Source of the DNA: Breviolum minutum Mf 1.05b.01
Taxonomy: Eukaryota > Sar > Dinophyceae > Suessiales > Symbiodiniaceae
Assembly: GCA_000507305.1 (NCBI GenBank)
Contig: DF239423.1
Location: 62,829-126,828 of the forward strand
Length of the DNA stretch: 64,000 bases
Reading direction: 5' to 3'
Part shown: positions 48,801-60,182 of the stretch, piece by piece
Layout of the letters: the number at the start of each line of letters is the position of its first letter
How positions within the stretch are numbered: position 1 is the stretch's first letter
Translations under genes and position numbers: made by a program
The notes under the pieces: generated by a model
The model's input: only the letters and a program-made list of their open reading frames with translations
Database searches by the model: none
What the model was told of the DNA's origin: nothing

Positions 48801-48984
48801 TAAGAAGATTTTGGAGTTTGTCTTTGTTTGAAGACAGTCCAAACAGCAGTCGAAGCTGCAATTCCAGGTGATTTTGATTGGCCCCGGTCGAAAACTGCTG
48901 GAGCAGGATTTGCGGGCCAGTAAGGTAGCAGATTGGCTGGAACCTAGGGGTGGTTGGTATGAGCAACCTTACCAACCTTTCTAG
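43963..48984 (+). CDS. Unknown protein, about 7 exons
   Basis: Model: 43963-44089 (starts ATG; MRPTNAPVSLHPSEGHPGRI ... DGWQTIQ; donor GTGAGT), 44441-44496 (HRVDVGESALHDRPLATW; GC donor), 45948-46001 (VDYVALEKQIDQEQRQYE, coiled-coil like), 47008-47073 (EWAEHHAKQSKKDSGHMIFV), 47231-47289 (MFRRIPKVFAQSLNQTHEF), 48543-48594 and 48850-48984, ending ...WLEPRGWYEQPYQPF and TAG. The sum, 549 nt, gives 182 aa. The last two exons are uncertain: a second phase-consistent reading gives SWKSQFHWRHEEILRRK followed by EAAIPGDFDWPRSKTAG and an earlier stop. No family recognised. Introns hold five MITE copies. Confidence 0.55.
44136..44246. mobile_element. MITE family B copy 7
   Basis: Left TTGCACCCCTGAAGATTAAC, right TTCCATGTTAATCTTCCAGG GTGTAG. 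It lies in the intron 44090-44440. Confidence 0.75.
45800..45843. repeat. (ATC)n array with degenerate CGTCAT flank
   Basis: About 13 ATC triplets, preceded by a degenerate GTCATCGTC-rich stretch from about 45719. Confidence 0.95.
46463..46569. mobile_element. MITE family B copy 8
   Basis: Left ACCCCCCCCGGAAAACTAAC, right GACATGTCAATTTTCGGAGG T; internal ATGGTTGGAAGAT matches other copies. Confidence 0.65.
46759..46879. mobile_element. MITE family B copy 9
   Basis: Left TTCCCATAAAACTAACATTT then TTCGCACCTGAAAATAG; right CCTATTTTCAGGCGCGATGT then CATGTTAGTTTCAGGGAG. Inverted over about 40 bp. Confidence 0.75.
47468..47569. mobile_element. MITE family A copy 3
   Basis: Left CAGGTGGCGGTTTCAAATAT, right GGTGGTTCAACCACCAACTA G. 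Downstream sequence is related to that after copy 2, but is split by a family B insertion. Confidence 0.85.
47603..47706. mobile_element. MITE family B copy 10 (insertion into the family A locus)
   Basis: Left TACACCCCTGAAAGCTAACA TGACATTG, right CATTGTCATGTTAGTTTTCG GTAC, terminal inverted repeats of about 24 bp. Compared with the uninterrupted locus after 39046, it separates TCTATTACTAAAT from CATTCATTTTGCCATGTCC. Confidence 0.85.
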
Positions 48985-49491
48985 CATTCTCTTTCGAAAT
49001 AACAATTGAATATGCAACTTATTATTGATTACTGTATACTTACAATAATACCATTATAGGCCTTGTCACCTGTTTCAGCCCTACTGTCCTGTGTATGTAT
49101 AATATACGTATATATAAACATATTCCAAGCACAGATTGACCGGAATTAACTAGGATTGTGCAGATTGATTGTTTTGGAAATGTGTCTTGCAGTCTTACTT
49201 TTGGATCAGACCTCACAAGTCTCCTTGGATTTCCATTGCAGTTTATATTCGTCCAAGGTTTCATGAAACCAATTGGAGACATGGCCGCGGCTCATTTCAA
49301 CAAGATTGACCTGCAACATAGTGTACACCTGTGTGCGTTGTCACACATTTACATCTATATATATATATATATACATTTAATCTACAAAATATATGCACAT
49401 GTCACCACCCTTTAGATACGAATGCAGTGAATACATCATTCAAGTGTAAAAGAGGTAAATCACACGTGACTACGTGTGATTGCGCAAAGCC

Positions 49492-51738
49492 ATGGGAAGG
49501 CACTATGGCTGTCGTGTGCCGCGCAAAGCAAATCGTTTGAGACGACAACTCAAGCGTGGCCCAAAGCTCGCCCCTCACCATCTAGGAGGGACGACCAGAA
49601 AGCAAGTTTGGAACTTTAGTGAAGTGGCTCTTTTTCGTATGAAGCAGAACAAGAGCCTCAAAGTACAGAAGAGACAGCTCAAGGTCAAGATCAATGCCCT
49701 AGCTTTGTCAAAACGGTTTTATTCAAAGAAACGTTCTAGCGAAGATCGATGGAATCAGGTGGGTCTTCATTTGTGGAATGCGGAGAGCCTGGAAGAACAG
49801 AAATTTCTTGAGACAGAACCGCAACATGCTGCACGTGGTGGTTTGGACATGACTTGCCCAGTGGAAATCATCGCTGGGCCTGAAGCCTTGCATACGGCAG
49901 CAATGAACCCAAACAACACGGCCTTGTGCCCATGCAAAAGCAAGAGATGCAAATGCCGTAGAAACTTGGACGATGACCATAAAGATGAAAAAATACATCA
50001 AGATCTTTCGAAATTGAAGGAATATCAAGGATTGCTTGATGAGATGTTGGACTATGAAGATCAACTGGACCTAGCAGGAAAAATGGCAACGGTTTTGTAA
50101 CCGTTGCCATTTTTCCTGCTAGGTCCAGTTGATCTATGAAGAATTTAAACAGAGATTGTGGAGAGGACCGAGCTTGAAGAATACCTTGTTCAAGCGCGAA
50201 TTTTTCGCACATTTACAGCAAAGTATAAGCACCGAAAGTGTGCGGGAGCAGGATTGTCATCAAATTCAAGCCTGGTCTGGGTTCTTTGCTCAGAGCCTGT
50301 TGAACTTCAAGGTCGTTGCTCGAAGTGTCAACGGATGCAATTCAGAGATAACAAAGGAGGGCCTCCCAAACCGAATCAGAGACGAGGCTTGACACGAAAA
50401 GTGCACTTTGGCGCCGGTTGCTATGAACTGGTCAAGTACATACAAGGGCGATTTGCAGCACATTTGACGCCCAACAGTTTGAAAGACCCCAAAGAGATAC
50501 AGGAACAAAAACATCATGCATCTTTCATTGCCAACCACCGAGACCTAGCAAAGTTGAATGGTATGCAGGAGCAGCTCAAAGCTCATCTTGAGATTGGAGC
50601 AAGTAAGATGACGGGTAAAAAGGAAGACAAGAAAGGCAAGAAATATTCATCATCAAAGGCGAAGGCAGGGGTCACTTCTGCATCGAAGTCAACAACAAAG
50701 GGAAAAAAGGAACAGGATGCTGGAGTCGCAGCCACTGAAGTCACTGGAGAATCCGAGAAACCACAGAAATCGGCAAAAGTGAAACCGACAAAGCTTACAA
50801 AGTCCAAAGTCAAGACAAGGTTCGAGACTCGTGTTGGAAAGAAAAGCCTGGAACAGATGAAGGAGATGCTGAAGGAACTTGAAGAAAGACCTGGTGATGT
50901 TATGTTGAGCTACCGAAGCTTACAGGAGATTATTGCTCCATGGCGCCGAAAAGCAATTCCAGTCACAGGAACTGGAAAAAGTCAAAAAAGTTGTGGTAAA
51001 TTGGCAAAGTACATCAATTTCATTGTGCCGAAAGTGTACAAAGTTCCTTGTGGAATCGGTCCCCTCAATCTCCTTGGTGAGTTGCTTCCAAAGCGTAAGT
51101 TGACCCATGAAAAGTCCTTGAGAAGGCTTCCTGAACCCAAAACACCATTAGATCTTCAAGCAGAACTGACGATGTTGGCAAGCCTATTGGAACATTACCC
51201 CAAGGAGCTTCTTTTATGGCAGCTTTTGGCTGCTGCCTTGCTGGATGAAAACATGACTCCGAGAGTGGTCTTTAATGCATTCATGCCACGTTTCAGTGCT
51301 TGGAATCATCAATTTTTTGGACTTCACAAAGGTATGGCAGACACAGCGTCAACGTTCCGCACCCTACGCGAGATTTCCTGCATTTTGATTTTGATCATGG
51401 CTTATTTGTTAGATTCCAAAGTTGCGGAGCTGTTGGATCTCATGGCTCAACGTGGATTTCATGAGTCACTTGATGGAGAATATGGAGACTGCAGAGACTT
51501 GTGGCCAAAGCAGGTGAAGACCAAACTCCAAGATCTCTTGACTGGTATTCCAGAGTTACAGTACCACTGCGTGAGAGAACCCAGCAACTCCTTGGAGATC
51601 TCTCTGAAAAATATGACAGCCTCTTTGGAGAAAGGCAAAGTGAAGGATTTTGAGTCAGAAAGAAATTTCACCCGTTCTGGATATGAATATGCAAGTGATA
51701 AATGCTGTAGAGTTATCCGAGTTAGCCGCCATTATTGA
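49492..51738 (+). CDS. Large intron-poor gene of unknown function, interrupted by a palindrome
   Basis: Two long open stretches in the same forward frame, 49492-50098 and about 50152-51738, are separated only by a stop-containing perfect palindrome (50059-50134). Splicing it out would give about 715-730 codons. Two phase-0 options exist: GA donor 50059 to AG 50154 (96 nt), or GT donor 50091 to the same acceptor (64 nt). The N-terminal part is very basic (GRHYGCRVPRKANRLRRQLK) and holds a Cys cluster CPCKSKRCKCRRN; the second part has CSKCQRMQF, a Lys/Ser/Thr-rich linker around 50610-50820, then a more ordered region with LLWQLLAAALLDENM and a hydrophobic helix ISCILILIMAYLL. No domain recognised. 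The structure contrasts with the many-exon neighbours, so recent acquisition or retroposition is possible. Confidence 0.72.
50059..50134. repeat. Perfect 36-bp palindrome with 9-bp direct repeats
   Basis: Left arm 50059-50094 begins GATCAACTGGACCTAGCAGG; right arm 50099-50134 is its exact reverse complement; the loop is TTGT. The 9-mer CTATGAAGA occurs at 50052-50060 and again at 50134-50142, as a target-site duplication would. It lies at the junction of the two parts of the gene above. Confidence 0.9.
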
Positions 51739-52013
51739 TTGATTCCTCATTTCTTTTACTGTATGCCTCAATTGCGTTGTTCTGTATTTCACTTATATAA
51801 TTGGATGCTAGCGCGATTCAAGACCTGGTAGGCCGGGCTCACCACCTGCCAGAATTGACAGCTTCAGCAAAGATTGAGCAATGTTCTTCAGAAAAACTGT
51901 GCCTACACGTATTGATAAGTGGGGGATAGTGTGCAATAGTACATGCTTGCTGTGCTTTTTGAATTCTAAGTGGGCTGCACCGTTCCCTTGGTCATGGCAT
52001 GTCTTTCATGCAG

Positions 52014-55000
52014 GGTGGTGTTGACATCAAGGGGATCCAGAGTCTACCCAGGGTCAATTTGATGCCTACATGGTAGTGCAACATGCTTGTCTTCACCTGC
52101 CGTCGTGCAGGAGTTGTTGCCATATGCCATGAAGGTCAGATTCCAAGCGCAGGCAAGTCTTTGAAGGGTGAAGTAGGGCTGGCATGGGGTCTAAATGGAA
52201 AGCACGGACAGTTTGATGCAACAAATGATAAATGCGGATAATATGGTGATATACCCCTCCGAAAACTAACATGACAATGGAACATCACCATTTTCAATAG
52301 GAGATACATCTTCAAATACTTGTTTTTTCCATTCTCATCTTAGTTTTTCCGGTTTGTGTACGGTGTATCTTCAGGAGGAACCAAAAAGCTTGTCGTCTAC
52401 AGAATGCACTTTTATGTCTCATCGTTTTCAGGAGACCTTGGTGATTGCTGATAGCAACTCACGAAAGAAGTTCCAGGCCAAACTCTTGGGGATTTAGAAA
52501 AACTCCAGGGGTGAGAGTCGATGACCGATGAGAAGAATGAATTCGTTATGATTTGTTGGGTGGTGCTGGTTTGTGCGCATTTATACATATTTTAGGTAAC
52601 ACTTTTTGGATATCAAACATCAGATCATAATGATATTTTCATGTTTATCTTGTATCGCACTTCTGTAGTACGACCTTGTTTTTTTGTCAGAATGACATCT
52701 TTGGAGACTCAACATCGTTTCATGTCAACTCTGACAGGCTGTTGACCGTTGCATCTTCACCAAAGGTATCCCACGTATGATTCTCCCAGATTCGGGGGGG
52801 CTTGCAGGATCGCCATGCTGGAGACTGGGCTTCCTCCTTGGAAAAAAACAAGTTGGCTGAGAAGCGCAAGATGATGGAGAAACGAAAGGCAGAGGCCAAG
52901 TTGGGTGGAAGGGGATGGATTCCGATTCGTTAGGATGGATAGATTTGTTAGAAGGTGTGTTTTTTTTGGAATGTTTTGATTCTTGAAAATGGTCATGGGG
53001 TTTTACTATAAGGTGATATAAGGTGTATGTGTATGTATCTTATTCTTGTGCATGATCTTGACAATTTGATTGTTTGGAAGTATGGATCTACCAGGTTGTC
53101 GATGACTTCCGAAAGCATTACATTATTACATAGTGTCTTCAAGTGGAATTCTACCCTACCACGTATCGTTCTATAATCTTTCCGGGGGATTATGAGCTGA
53201 TTCCAAGGATTTCATGTGGTCCATAAACCCTGGGCAGGAGGTGGCTAGAATGGCGGCCAGTCCGGTAGCAAGAGCTGCGCAGGCCTTCCATGGGGAATGA
53301 TGGAGGTTTTTGGTGTGTGAAGTTTGAAGCCAGACGATTTTGGAACAGCGCCTGGGCCTTTGTTGTAAAATGGACATGTAGATCAATGGACGTATCATCG
53401 TAAAGCGACATACCGTTTTGTGGTCGGAATTTCGATGTGTTAATAAAGTCAATGTGTCGGAATCATGAAAGTGCATGCAAAAACATGCAAAAACTTTTGT
53501 AGTCATGACATACCTTTCAAATGATGACAGAAAACCTGCGCAAGGCAACACTGGAACCTGTCCAAGGACAACCAGTGGCACCTGCAGCGCCAGTGGCACC
53601 TGCAGCGCCTGAGGTCTTTTCATTAGCACTGCGCATGTTAAATGTTTCTTCATTTTTGAATGCTTTTGATGGATGTCTCTTTACATAACTGTACATGATT
53701 GTGATATTTTGACATACTACTACAACATTACAACAATCTACAAGATACTGTATATTTTTGGTTTCCTTTATTTATTTCATTTATGTTTTTTTTTTTTCAA
53801 ATCTTACTTTTCAGATTCGGATCCCCTCACTCACCTTCTATCGTCCAGCTCCACGACGTGTCGTTGGCAGTATCGCAGGAGACACCCGAGACAGAGGAGT
53901 CGACTCCAACGACGGAGGCACGTGGGGATGGGATGAATGAAACCCACCAGGTGTAGGTTTTAGTCCAAAGGTCCACGAAGTGTGAAAGATGGTGAAACCT
54001 TAATATTTATAACTATTTATATGATTGATATTAATGTATTTTTTTCAGATATCTTCTTAACGCATTGTGTATACTAATATTATATTACTGTATTTTACAT
54101 ACATTCTGCTGAAGTGACAGCAACTCTTGGTGTTTCTACATTTAAAAAAGTATCAGTATTTCAAAGTGCATGTCCCTTTTCATGTACAATGTACTTCATG
54201 GAGCATCTCTTTCTGGGATTCCTTTGTTGTGCAGGTGTCTCGGACACCCAAAAAAAGGCGACTTCGACGAGTGGCGTGGTGCACAGGGAGGAGTCACTTT
54301 GTCGCATTGTAGTTGACTTGATGACCTTGAGCTCAGGTCACTTCAGATGATGAAGAGATGCTTGAAGTCGCAACCTCTGAAAACACAGAAGGCAAGGCTC
54401 GGTTTGGGGGTGGTAGCAGAAAAGACACAGAAGGCAAGGCTTTGTTTGGGGTTAGAAGAAAAGTCTAGCTGTTTGTACTTGATACATTGATACCATTTTA
54501 ATCCATTTTATACCCATCTAATTCCAACTCCAACATTCAGTGGATATGAGTTACGACCCTATCGCAGGTGAAAGTCGCCAGCCAGATCAAAGTTCATGTC
54601 CAAAGGCCTCATTTGAGATTTTTTTTTGGGGGGGACATGGTCCTAGACTAAGATAAGAACATGGGATACACATCATCACGGCTGGCTTACATGGCTGGCT
54701 GGCTTCACAAGATGCCATGAATCCAACCACAGAGGTTTTTTTCGGGTCTTGGACTTGGATGTGGCAATAGATGCTATACAGATTCGTTGGTCATGAACAT
54801 TCTATTCACGTGGATGTTGTAAGAATCTGTAAGATATATATTACTTACTAGATATTTATTAAAACGTCTTTTTGTTGATAGACTTTCCCATGAATTTTGG
54901 TAGTGACAGGATAGCAACTTGGCATTTCATGCATGTCAGGTGGAGGGTCCAGATCTCATCCGCCAGGCGGGTTTGAAGAAATTGTCGGAATAGATAGGTA

Positions 55001-55038
55001 TAAACTGGGCTGATATGTAGTTTATACATGGATGAGTC

Positions 55039-55086
<48 letters not shown>

Positions 55087-57803
55087 AATTTGTTTGAAAT
55101 TAACTACTTGTAGTGACTAGTGGCTATCATGATCTCTTCAATGATCCCTCAGGTGATGTGTTTTTTTTTGCTCAAAGCCAAGGTCCATTCCAGATAAAAA
55201 CCCTCTTTCTCCCACCATGGTTCAATATGGAAAATGGCGGGTCAGGTGCAACATTTCTTCCACCAACAGTACTGGTCATTTTCACTGAACCATGATGGTA
55301 GGATAGGGGTTTGTTTGATTTCACGTGGCTGAGGCAAAGATGAAATTGGAGTCTAGACCACCAGCAGAAGAGGTGGGGGGCGTTGAGCTAAAGATCGTTG
55401 CATGCCCCTGGAGCATAAAAGAATATTTGGTTGTTTTAGTGTCGTTATTCATGATTCGTTTTTGCTCAAAACCATTTTTCACTAGCGATGTTTTGTTTTG
55501 ATAGTTTTCGGGTTTGCCTTATCTTGATCAGTAATCGATCTTCAATTAAGCGTAGTGTTTTTTCAAATGTGATTTTGGCCTTCAACGTTTCTCTCGAATA
55601 GACTTGTCCCACCAGGCCCTGAAGGAGTTGATCAATTTGGAGATGCAGAATGTCACTTGGATCCATCTTTGCCGTCAAGATATGTAAATGAGGTCCTATT
55701 TAAGATAGAAATAGTAGGATGACTTGTTAGTATCAGATGTAGCAGTATCATTTTGTTCTTATTCTTACTTGATTACCAGTATGATTGGCAGACGCACCTG
55801 CTAATTGTGTCTGAATTTAAGTGATGGATTGGCAGAGGCACCTGCCTGTGCACGGTGAAGATAAACACACACACACACACACATCATTGTCCGAGATGTG
55901 TGTTTCCAAGCTCAGAGTTGTAGTGAGATTATTGGCAGCATTATTTTATGATCATACACCTCCAAAGTGCAACAACTTCCCCTCCAAAAAGAGATCCAGT
56001 AGTCTTCCATTCTATCATTTTTTCAGCTGGCTATTATGTGAAAGTTCAGACTCCCCCGGGTGCCATGCCCTTGCCATCCCAGGTGGATCACCACGTGCTG
56101 GTTGCCACCAAAATTGGTGTTACTGTCAATAGCCTGAGGCCTGGAAGGTTGGAGATGTTTGTTGTGAAGGTTTCCAAGTTTGGAGCCAAACAAGACGTTG
56201 GATGTTATGGTTAGTGTAGGGTTATTTTTTTGTAAAAAAACAAAAACACCACTTTTGCTTGATGTTTTTTTTTCCACTTGAAACATATCTAGCTTTCTGA
56301 TATTTTGTTTCTCGCTCATGGCATGTAGGTTTTTGGGAGAAATCAAAGCAATGTGACGTTCTCCCTGTGCAGGAAGACTTACGCAAGCCATCCGGACGTT
56401 GCCAAAACCTGAGCATGGCGCAAGTTGCAGATGAAATGTAAACCAACAATGGCATCAGGATGCACCAGGATATGCACTGGATCTCCATTTGTGAGATGTG
56501 CTTCATACGTCTTTATACCATTATATATACGTATAGTTATATGATAACAGTTATCATGCATTTGTATGCCTTGATTCAGAAGCTTTGGTTCTTCAAGTCA
56601 TTTCAACTATCCTTGTCCTTGCTGCCACCTTGCGGATGTCCAAGGTGAAAAGAGCTACAAGCTTGGTGAAACGCTGGCGTGAGACGTGGGAACAATTTCA
56701 AAATCAGAAGCAAAGCTGAGAGCTTTGCTAGCATAAAGTTTAAGATCTATCGACATGGCACACTCCAAATTGCATCATCTACAGAAAAAAACATCATTTT
56801 GAAAGCTAAACAAGACTGCAGCTGTTGTGTTCTGCTTCCCTGCTGCAAAGTTGGTACAAGCTTTTGTTTTGCTGTGCCCCCATGAAATGTTTAAGTTCTT
56901 TAGCATCATTTAGCAGTATCCCAGTAGTGATTCTGTATGTTATATCGGATCTTGTTTCAAGTGAAGTTCAACACTATGTGTTGTTTCGTGAATCGGAAAA
57001 GGGGTTTTGGGAAGATGGCATAATGCTTAGCCAGCTGGCTGCAGGGGGCTACAAAAAGATATGCGACTCAGTGTTCAAAATGCGAGGATGGCAGTAGCAA
57101 GAAAAACTGGAGCAAACATAGGTTTGGGAGGATTGCATTGCTAGTAGTGTTTGATCACACTGCACCCTTCTGGCAGCAGAACACTTTGGATTCTGGCGGC
57201 ATAGCACTTTAGATTCAAATGTCATGAAGGACCCGGTAGTTTTGCCGTGTTTTGCCCGCCATGCGTACGCGACACGTGTGCAAAAAGGTTGCATGTATCT
57301 TCTGTCGCTTGAGCTGTGCTACGGATGGTTAGCAGGTCAATTTCTCCCACACGATTCATTGATATTCATGGACCGCGTTTCAGGCGCGTTTGAGTGACTT
57401 TGTTCTGGACATAGAGAATCAAATGGCAAAACTACGCGAGGTGCCATCTTGATGACATGACACCAGGATCCTGGCTGTGCTGGAAAGTCTTGCTGTATAG
57501 AGTATGGATCATGAAGGTAAGACTACGATACACCCTTGAGTCAAAAGTGTGTGTGCACCCGCTCTGCCCCTCCCTCTCTCTCTCTCTCTTTCTACCTCAT
57601 TTTGTGCATGCAGCATCTTGTGCAGTTTTAACTTGATGCATGGTCCTTTATATTGTAGCTGATTGCTCATGAGATCACATCCTGTATAGCAGTATGGATG
57701 AAGTAGATTCCAATCATCCTGACCATTGTCGTGAACTATGTCTCAGGATCCCTTGGAACTAGACGACGAGGAGGGTCAATTTTTCCTTGACGAAAAGGGC
57801 TGA
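52014..57803 (+). CDS. Unknown protein with Pro/Glu/Ser linker, at least 13 exons (start not found)
   Basis: Exons: 52014-52052, 52111-52134, 52432-52476 (ETLVIADSNSRKKFQ), 52808-52894 (DRHAGDWASSLEKNKLAEKR KMMEKRKAE, coiled coil), 53545-53613 (two PVAPAA repeats), 53879-53921 (ETPETEESTPTTEA), 54235-54270, 54347-54409 (DDEEMLEVATSENTEGK), 56027-56209 (GYYVKVQTPPGAMPLPSQVD ... KIGVTVNSLRPGRLEMF), 56645-56678 (EKSYKLGETLA), 57045-57093 (LQKDMRLSVQNARMA), 57384-57440 (ARLSDFVLDIENQMAKLRE) and 57747-57803, ending FFLDEKG and TGA. Every join from 52432 to the stop is phase-consistent, with GT and GC donors. The ordered part is the 183-nt exon, beta-rich. No family recognised. The 5' exons are less sure and the initiator ATG is missing. 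Confidence 0.68.
52249..52360. mobile_element. MITE family B copy 11
   Basis: Left ATACCCCTCCGAAAACTAAC ATGACAATGG, right CCATTCTCATCTTAGTTTTT CC. It makes up over a third of the 297-bp intron 52135-52431. Confidence 0.75.
55039..55087. repeat. (GAT)n triplet array
   Basis: About 16 GAT triplets, in intron 54410-56026. Confidence 0.97.
55211..55300. mobile_element. MITE family D copy 2
   Basis: Left CCACCATGGTTCAATATGGA AAA, right TTTTCACTGAACCATGATGG. It matches the termini of the copy at 8865-8953. Confidence 0.65.
55865..55883. repeat. (CA)n dinucleotide repeat
   Basis: About nine CA dinucleotides. Confidence 0.9.
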
Positions 57804-58123
57804 CACCCAAGGAGAAGTCAAGATTAGACTTATTAGATCTTATTAGACCTTGAATGAAATTGACATGTCCCGTTGAGGAGGGAACAAAACTCGCACCTGA
57901 GTCTTCACACAAAAAGCTTTTGTCGGACAGCTTTTTTGTTGGGTGTCATCACTATTGAGGGACTGAGCATATTTTGTATATTTACAGATTTATGGATACA
58001 ATACTGAATGATGATAAGTCAGTGTTGCGTTTTGCCGAGTATATTCAATACTTCCCCCACCGCATCCTCGTTTTGCTTGTCCCCTAAACAAGACCCAGGA
58101 CGCACCCCAACAAATAGTCTAAT

Positions 58124-58194
58124 TCAAACTATTACTTTTTTTTCATGCCTCCCCCCCCTCCGGCCAGACTATTACTACTTTTTTTCAGTAGTGA

Positions 58195-58281
<87 letters not shown>

Positions 58282-59450
58282 NNNNNNNNNNNNNNNNNNN
58301 NNNNNNNNNNNNNNNNNNNNNNNNNNNNNNNNNNNNNNNNNNNNNNNNNNNNNNNNNNNNNNNNNNNNNNNNNNNNNNNNNNNNNNNNNNNNNNNNNNNN
58401 NNNNNNNNNNNNNNNNNNNNNNNNNNNNNNNNNNNNNNNNNNNNNNNNNNNNNNNNNNNNNNNNNNNNNNNNNNNNNNNNNNNNNNNNNNNNNNNNNNNN
58501 NNNNNNNNNNNNNNNNNNNNNNNNNNNNNNNNNNNNNNNNNNNNNNNNNNNNNNNNNNNNNNNNNNNNNNNNNNNNNNNNNNNNNNNNNNNNNNNNNNNN
58601 NNNNNNNNNNNNNNNNNNNNNNNNNNNNNNNNNNNNNNNNNNNNNNNNNNNNNNNNNNNNNNNNNNNNNNNNNNNNNNNNNNNNNNNNNNNNNNNNNNNN
58701 NNNNNNNNNNNNNNNNNNNNNNNNNNNNNNNNNNNNNNNNNNNNNNNNNNNNNNNNNNNNNNNNNNNNNNNNNNNNNNNNNNNNNNNNNNNNNNNNNNNN
58801 NNNNNNNNNNNNNNNNNNNNNNNNNNNNNNNNNNNNNNNNNNNNNNNNNNNNNNNNNNNNNNNNNNNNNNNNNNNNNNNNNNNNNNNNNNNNNNNNNNNN
58901 NNNNNNNNNNNNNNNNNNNNNNNNNNNNNNNNNNNNNNNNNNNNNNNNNNNNNNNNNNNNNNNNNNNNNNNNNNNNNNNNNNNNNNNNNNNNNNNNNNNN
59001 NNNNNNNNNNNNNNNNNNNNNNNNNNCTAAGTAAAAGTAATTAGTACCGTACCCTACCCCCCAACCCCCCCCAAAAACGAAAAAAAATAATAATAGTCTT
59101 CGACCCCACCCCCCCTCAACTCGTCGACCTTTGTACTACTGCATGCTACTGCACGTGTTCTCACTAATACAAGGATATTACCAATCTTATTTCCACTAGT
59201 ACTATTGTTGCTATTATTATTGCTATGCTTCTACTTCTACTCTTAATACTACCACTATTATTACTACAACTAATACTACTATATTACCTCTACTACTACC
59301 ACTTCTATTGGTAGACTTTGATTATTCGTATTGCTACTCTACTCCTATTACTATTACTACTACTACTGCTGCTACTACTACTACTACTACTACTTCTACT
59401 ACTACTACTACTACTACTACTAAAAGTAGTAATAGTCCATCCCCCCCCCC
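58124..59450. repeat. Triplet-repeat fold-back (AGT array, gap, ACT array)
   Basis: On the left, CCAGACTATTACTACTTTTT runs into (AGT)n at 58189-58281; on the right, (ACT)n at about 59353-59427 runs into ACTAAAAGTAGTAATAGTCC. The outer sequences are inverted copies, both next to a C-rich run. The gap lies between. The stretch 59160-59310 is a degenerate ACT/ATT-rich sequence. Confidence 0.65.
58282..59026. other. Assembly gap (745 N)
   Basis: A run of N that starts inside the AGT array. Confidence 1.
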
Positions 59451-59455
59451 CTCCA

Positions 59456-59623
59456 AATTTAAAAACGGCTTCGGGTGCGGCCTCACAAGACCCCAGCAGA
59501 GGATCGCCGAGAGTTGCGGTTGTTCCACCTTCGGAAATGGCAATTGCTGGGAAACCTGAAGCCAGTTCCATAAGCGACCAACGGAGCCATCACAAAACCC
59601 CACAAGAATACTGTAGTAGGTAG
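59456..59623 (+). CDS. Candidate Ser/Pro-rich exon
   Basis: Open stretch just after the triplet fold-back reading KTASGAASQDPSRGSPRVAV then VPPSEMAIAGKPEASS. Low-complexity linker composition. Boundaries and phase are not determined. No other gene signal is clear between 57804 and 61260. Confidence 0.3.
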   Translation, partial: NLKTASGAASQDPSRGSPRVAVVPPSEMAIAGKPEASSISDQRSHHKTPQEYCSR

Positions 59624-60017
59624 ATGTATTTAAGTACTTTATCATGTGTGTGTTTGTGAACTATGATCATTCCACAGCTAGAAGGAAATTATGAACAGAA
59701 ACGGATCTGTGAGTGATGCTTTTATACGCAAACCCGTGAATCGTCTCGTTTCCACTGGCATTGGCAGTTCTCTCGTTTCGCCTGTAGCTGTATGTCCAAT
59801 TTTTTTTTCGAGCTGGAACAATATATAAACTTCACCAACTCTGCGATTCTTAGGTTTGGAAACAATACCATGATACCTATGATACCATTTTTTTGATAGT
59901 TATGATGATGCCCTTTACAAGGCCAGGAGCAGCACCCAAGGTGGACACACAAAGGCCGCCTGGTAGGGATTTGTGGGTTTATCGACCTGGATATATATAT
60001 ATATAACATATGGATGG

Positions 60018-60031
60018 GATGATGATGGTAT

Positions 60032-60112
<81 letters not shown>

Positions 60113-60182
60113 GTATATGCTGATGATGGTATATGCTGATGGTATATGCTGATGATGGTATATGATGATGATGATGATGAGG
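60018..60182. repeat. (GAT)n array with GGTATATGCT interruptions
   Basis: A long GAT array followed by four short blocks of GATGATGGTATAT(G)C type, suggesting local duplication of the array edge. Confidence 0.95.
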
